Of a stretch of 22,594 bases of DNA, positions 21,792 through 22,594 are shown piece after piece. The notes under the pieces were generated by a model. That model was not told where the DNA came from and did not search any database. It saw only the letters and a list, made by a program, of their open reading frames with translations. Every line of letters starts with the position of its first letter. The stretch's first letter is position 1. This DNA is from a virus: positions 1-22,594 of IMG/VR virus record IMGVR_UViG_3300030060_001342. The stretch is one strand, 5' to 3'. A program made the translations under genes and the position numbers.

Positions 21792-22594
21792 ATGGCAGGT
21801 TATACAAAAGAAATTAGAATATCAACACCTAAGGGTGATTATCAAAAAAGAATTTCAGGCTCATACAATGTTATGTTTGATAAAACTATAAAAGTAAACA
21901 ATACAAATACAGGTATTGATTTAGTTAATTATTCAAGAGATATAGCAAATGATACTATGGTAGCACCTAAAGCAATATTAGTAGAAAACACAGGTTCAGT
22001 TGCCTGTGAGTTATTAATAACCACAGCAGAGTGGGTTACAGATGATGCTACTGACTCAGCAGATACATTAAATGATGCCTCACACTACTTAAGTTTATTG
22101 TTACCAGCAGGTGAATGTGTGTATTTGCCTAATAGCAGGATTATAGGAACATCAACAGCTTTTGGTGGTGGTATGGGTATTGCACATAGCAATCTTACAC
22201 CTAACTCAAATGAATATGTTGATAGTGGTGCAGATGTAGACCATGCGACAGCTGCTGATATAGGTTCAGATGCGACACATACAACACTAAATTTAGAAAA
22301 TGGACACAGCAAATATTTTAAGGTAGGCGATTTAATTAGGTTGGAAAATGAAATTTGCGAGGTGACAGAAGTTGGAACAGGAGCAGATTTAGCTAATAGC
22401 ACACTTACAATTATTAGAGGTTTGTATGGATCAACAGCAGCCACACATGCAGATGATGTTGCTGTAAGGCTTCCCTTTTTTAACATGCACCATGACTTTG
22501 ATGACACTTCATACAATGGTGGTGGTAATGGCACTGCAACAGTGGCAAAAACCAATGCAAGTGGTAAATTCAGGGCAATGAACTTTTTTGGCAT
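21792..22594 (+). CDS. Virion structural protein, 3' end beyond the window
   Basis: ATG 21792 with AGGAG (21781-21785) opens a frame that stays open for 267 codons to the window end, so the gene is partial. It begins MAGYTKEIRISTPKGDYQKR and is rich in Thr, Ala, Asn and Asp. Around residues 170-205, YFKVGDLIRLENEICEVTEV then LTIIRGLYGSTAATH is a pattern I know from phage tail and fibre proteins (a VGD-xIR-xxxEI strand, then RGxxGTxAxxH). It continues the fibre cluster. The antisense frame at 22085-22594 is its shadow. Confidence 0.72.
   Translation, partial: MAGYTKEIRISTPKGDYQKRISGSYNVMFDKTIKVNNTNTGIDLVNYSRDIANDTMVAPKAILVENTGSVACELLITTAEWVTDDATDSADTLNDASHYLSLLLPAGECVYLPNSRIIGTSTAFGGGMGIAHSNLTPNSNEYVDSGADVDHATAADIGSDATHTTLNLENGHSKYFKVGDLIRLENEICEVTEVGTGADLANSTLTIIRGLYGSTAATHADDVAVRLPFFNMHHDFDDTSYNGGGNGTATVAKTNASGKFRAMNFFG

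Noticed and set aside
22085-22594. Antisense frame at the right edge
   Set aside because: The sense strand has an open, well-initiated gene running off the edge; the antisense frame is its shadow.
1-22594. tRNA genes, CRISPR arrays, insertion sequences, attachment sites or integrase
   Set aside because: I looked for cloverleaf-like G+C-rich patches, regularly spaced repeats, terminal inverted repeats with transposase frames and recombinase motifs, and saw none that hold up.

Overview
This window looks like part of the genome of a tailed double-stranded DNA phage, most likely a siphovirus-type marine phage. Every gene I can support lies on the + strand. Neighbours are packed tightly, with many start/stop overlaps (TAATG, ATGA). 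The modules are standard phage ones: tail, DNA metabolism, packaging, head, lysis, fibres. I see no tRNA, rRNA, insertion sequence, CRISPR array, integrase or other sign of lysogeny. The DNA is A+T-rich and strongly depleted in CpG. Several proteins match, from memory only, families common in uncultured marine phage contigs. The host cannot be read from the sequence.

Layout. Positions 1-5511 hold the end of a tail module: a 5'-truncated structural gene, a 926-residue tail-hub-like protein ending in a complete type I dockerin, a small unknown protein and a conserved tail-region protein. A terminator follows at 5546-5569. Positions 5588-10325 form an early/DNA-metabolism operon: a conserved leader, small unknown and membrane proteins, a helix-turn-helix protein, a single-strand annealing protein, a PD-(D/E)XK nuclease, a zinc-ribbon protein, a short PLP fold-type II-like enzyme, a DNA methyltransferase and a replication-initiator-like protein. 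Next come a leader peptide with an inverted repeat, a zinc-ribbon ORF and a RusA-type resolvase.

Positions 10932-16022 carry packaging and early head genes: small and large terminase, portal, two small basic proteins, a Mu gpF-like minor head protein, a putative neck or tail-completion protein and a small unknown gene. That last gene sits behind a second copy of the leader found at 5588. After a terminator at 16044-16076 come scaffold, a small unknown, the major capsid protein, a terminator, and two small structural-type proteins. A T4-type lysozyme and a holin-like membrane protein follow, then two small proteins and three fibre or tail-structural genes. The last of these runs off the right end.

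How the genes fit together. The annealing protein, nuclease and RusA resolvase form a recombination set, and the initiator-like protein starts or loads replication. The methyltransferase and PLP-like enzyme are probably a DNA-modification pair or its accessory. Terminase and portal package DNA into a scaffold-built capsid, and lysozyme plus the membrane protein release the particles. The points most worth a second look are the dockerin on the tail hub, the PLP-like/methyltransferase pair, the extreme CpG depletion, the duplicated leader, and the leader-peptide/inverted-repeat element at 10316-10397.
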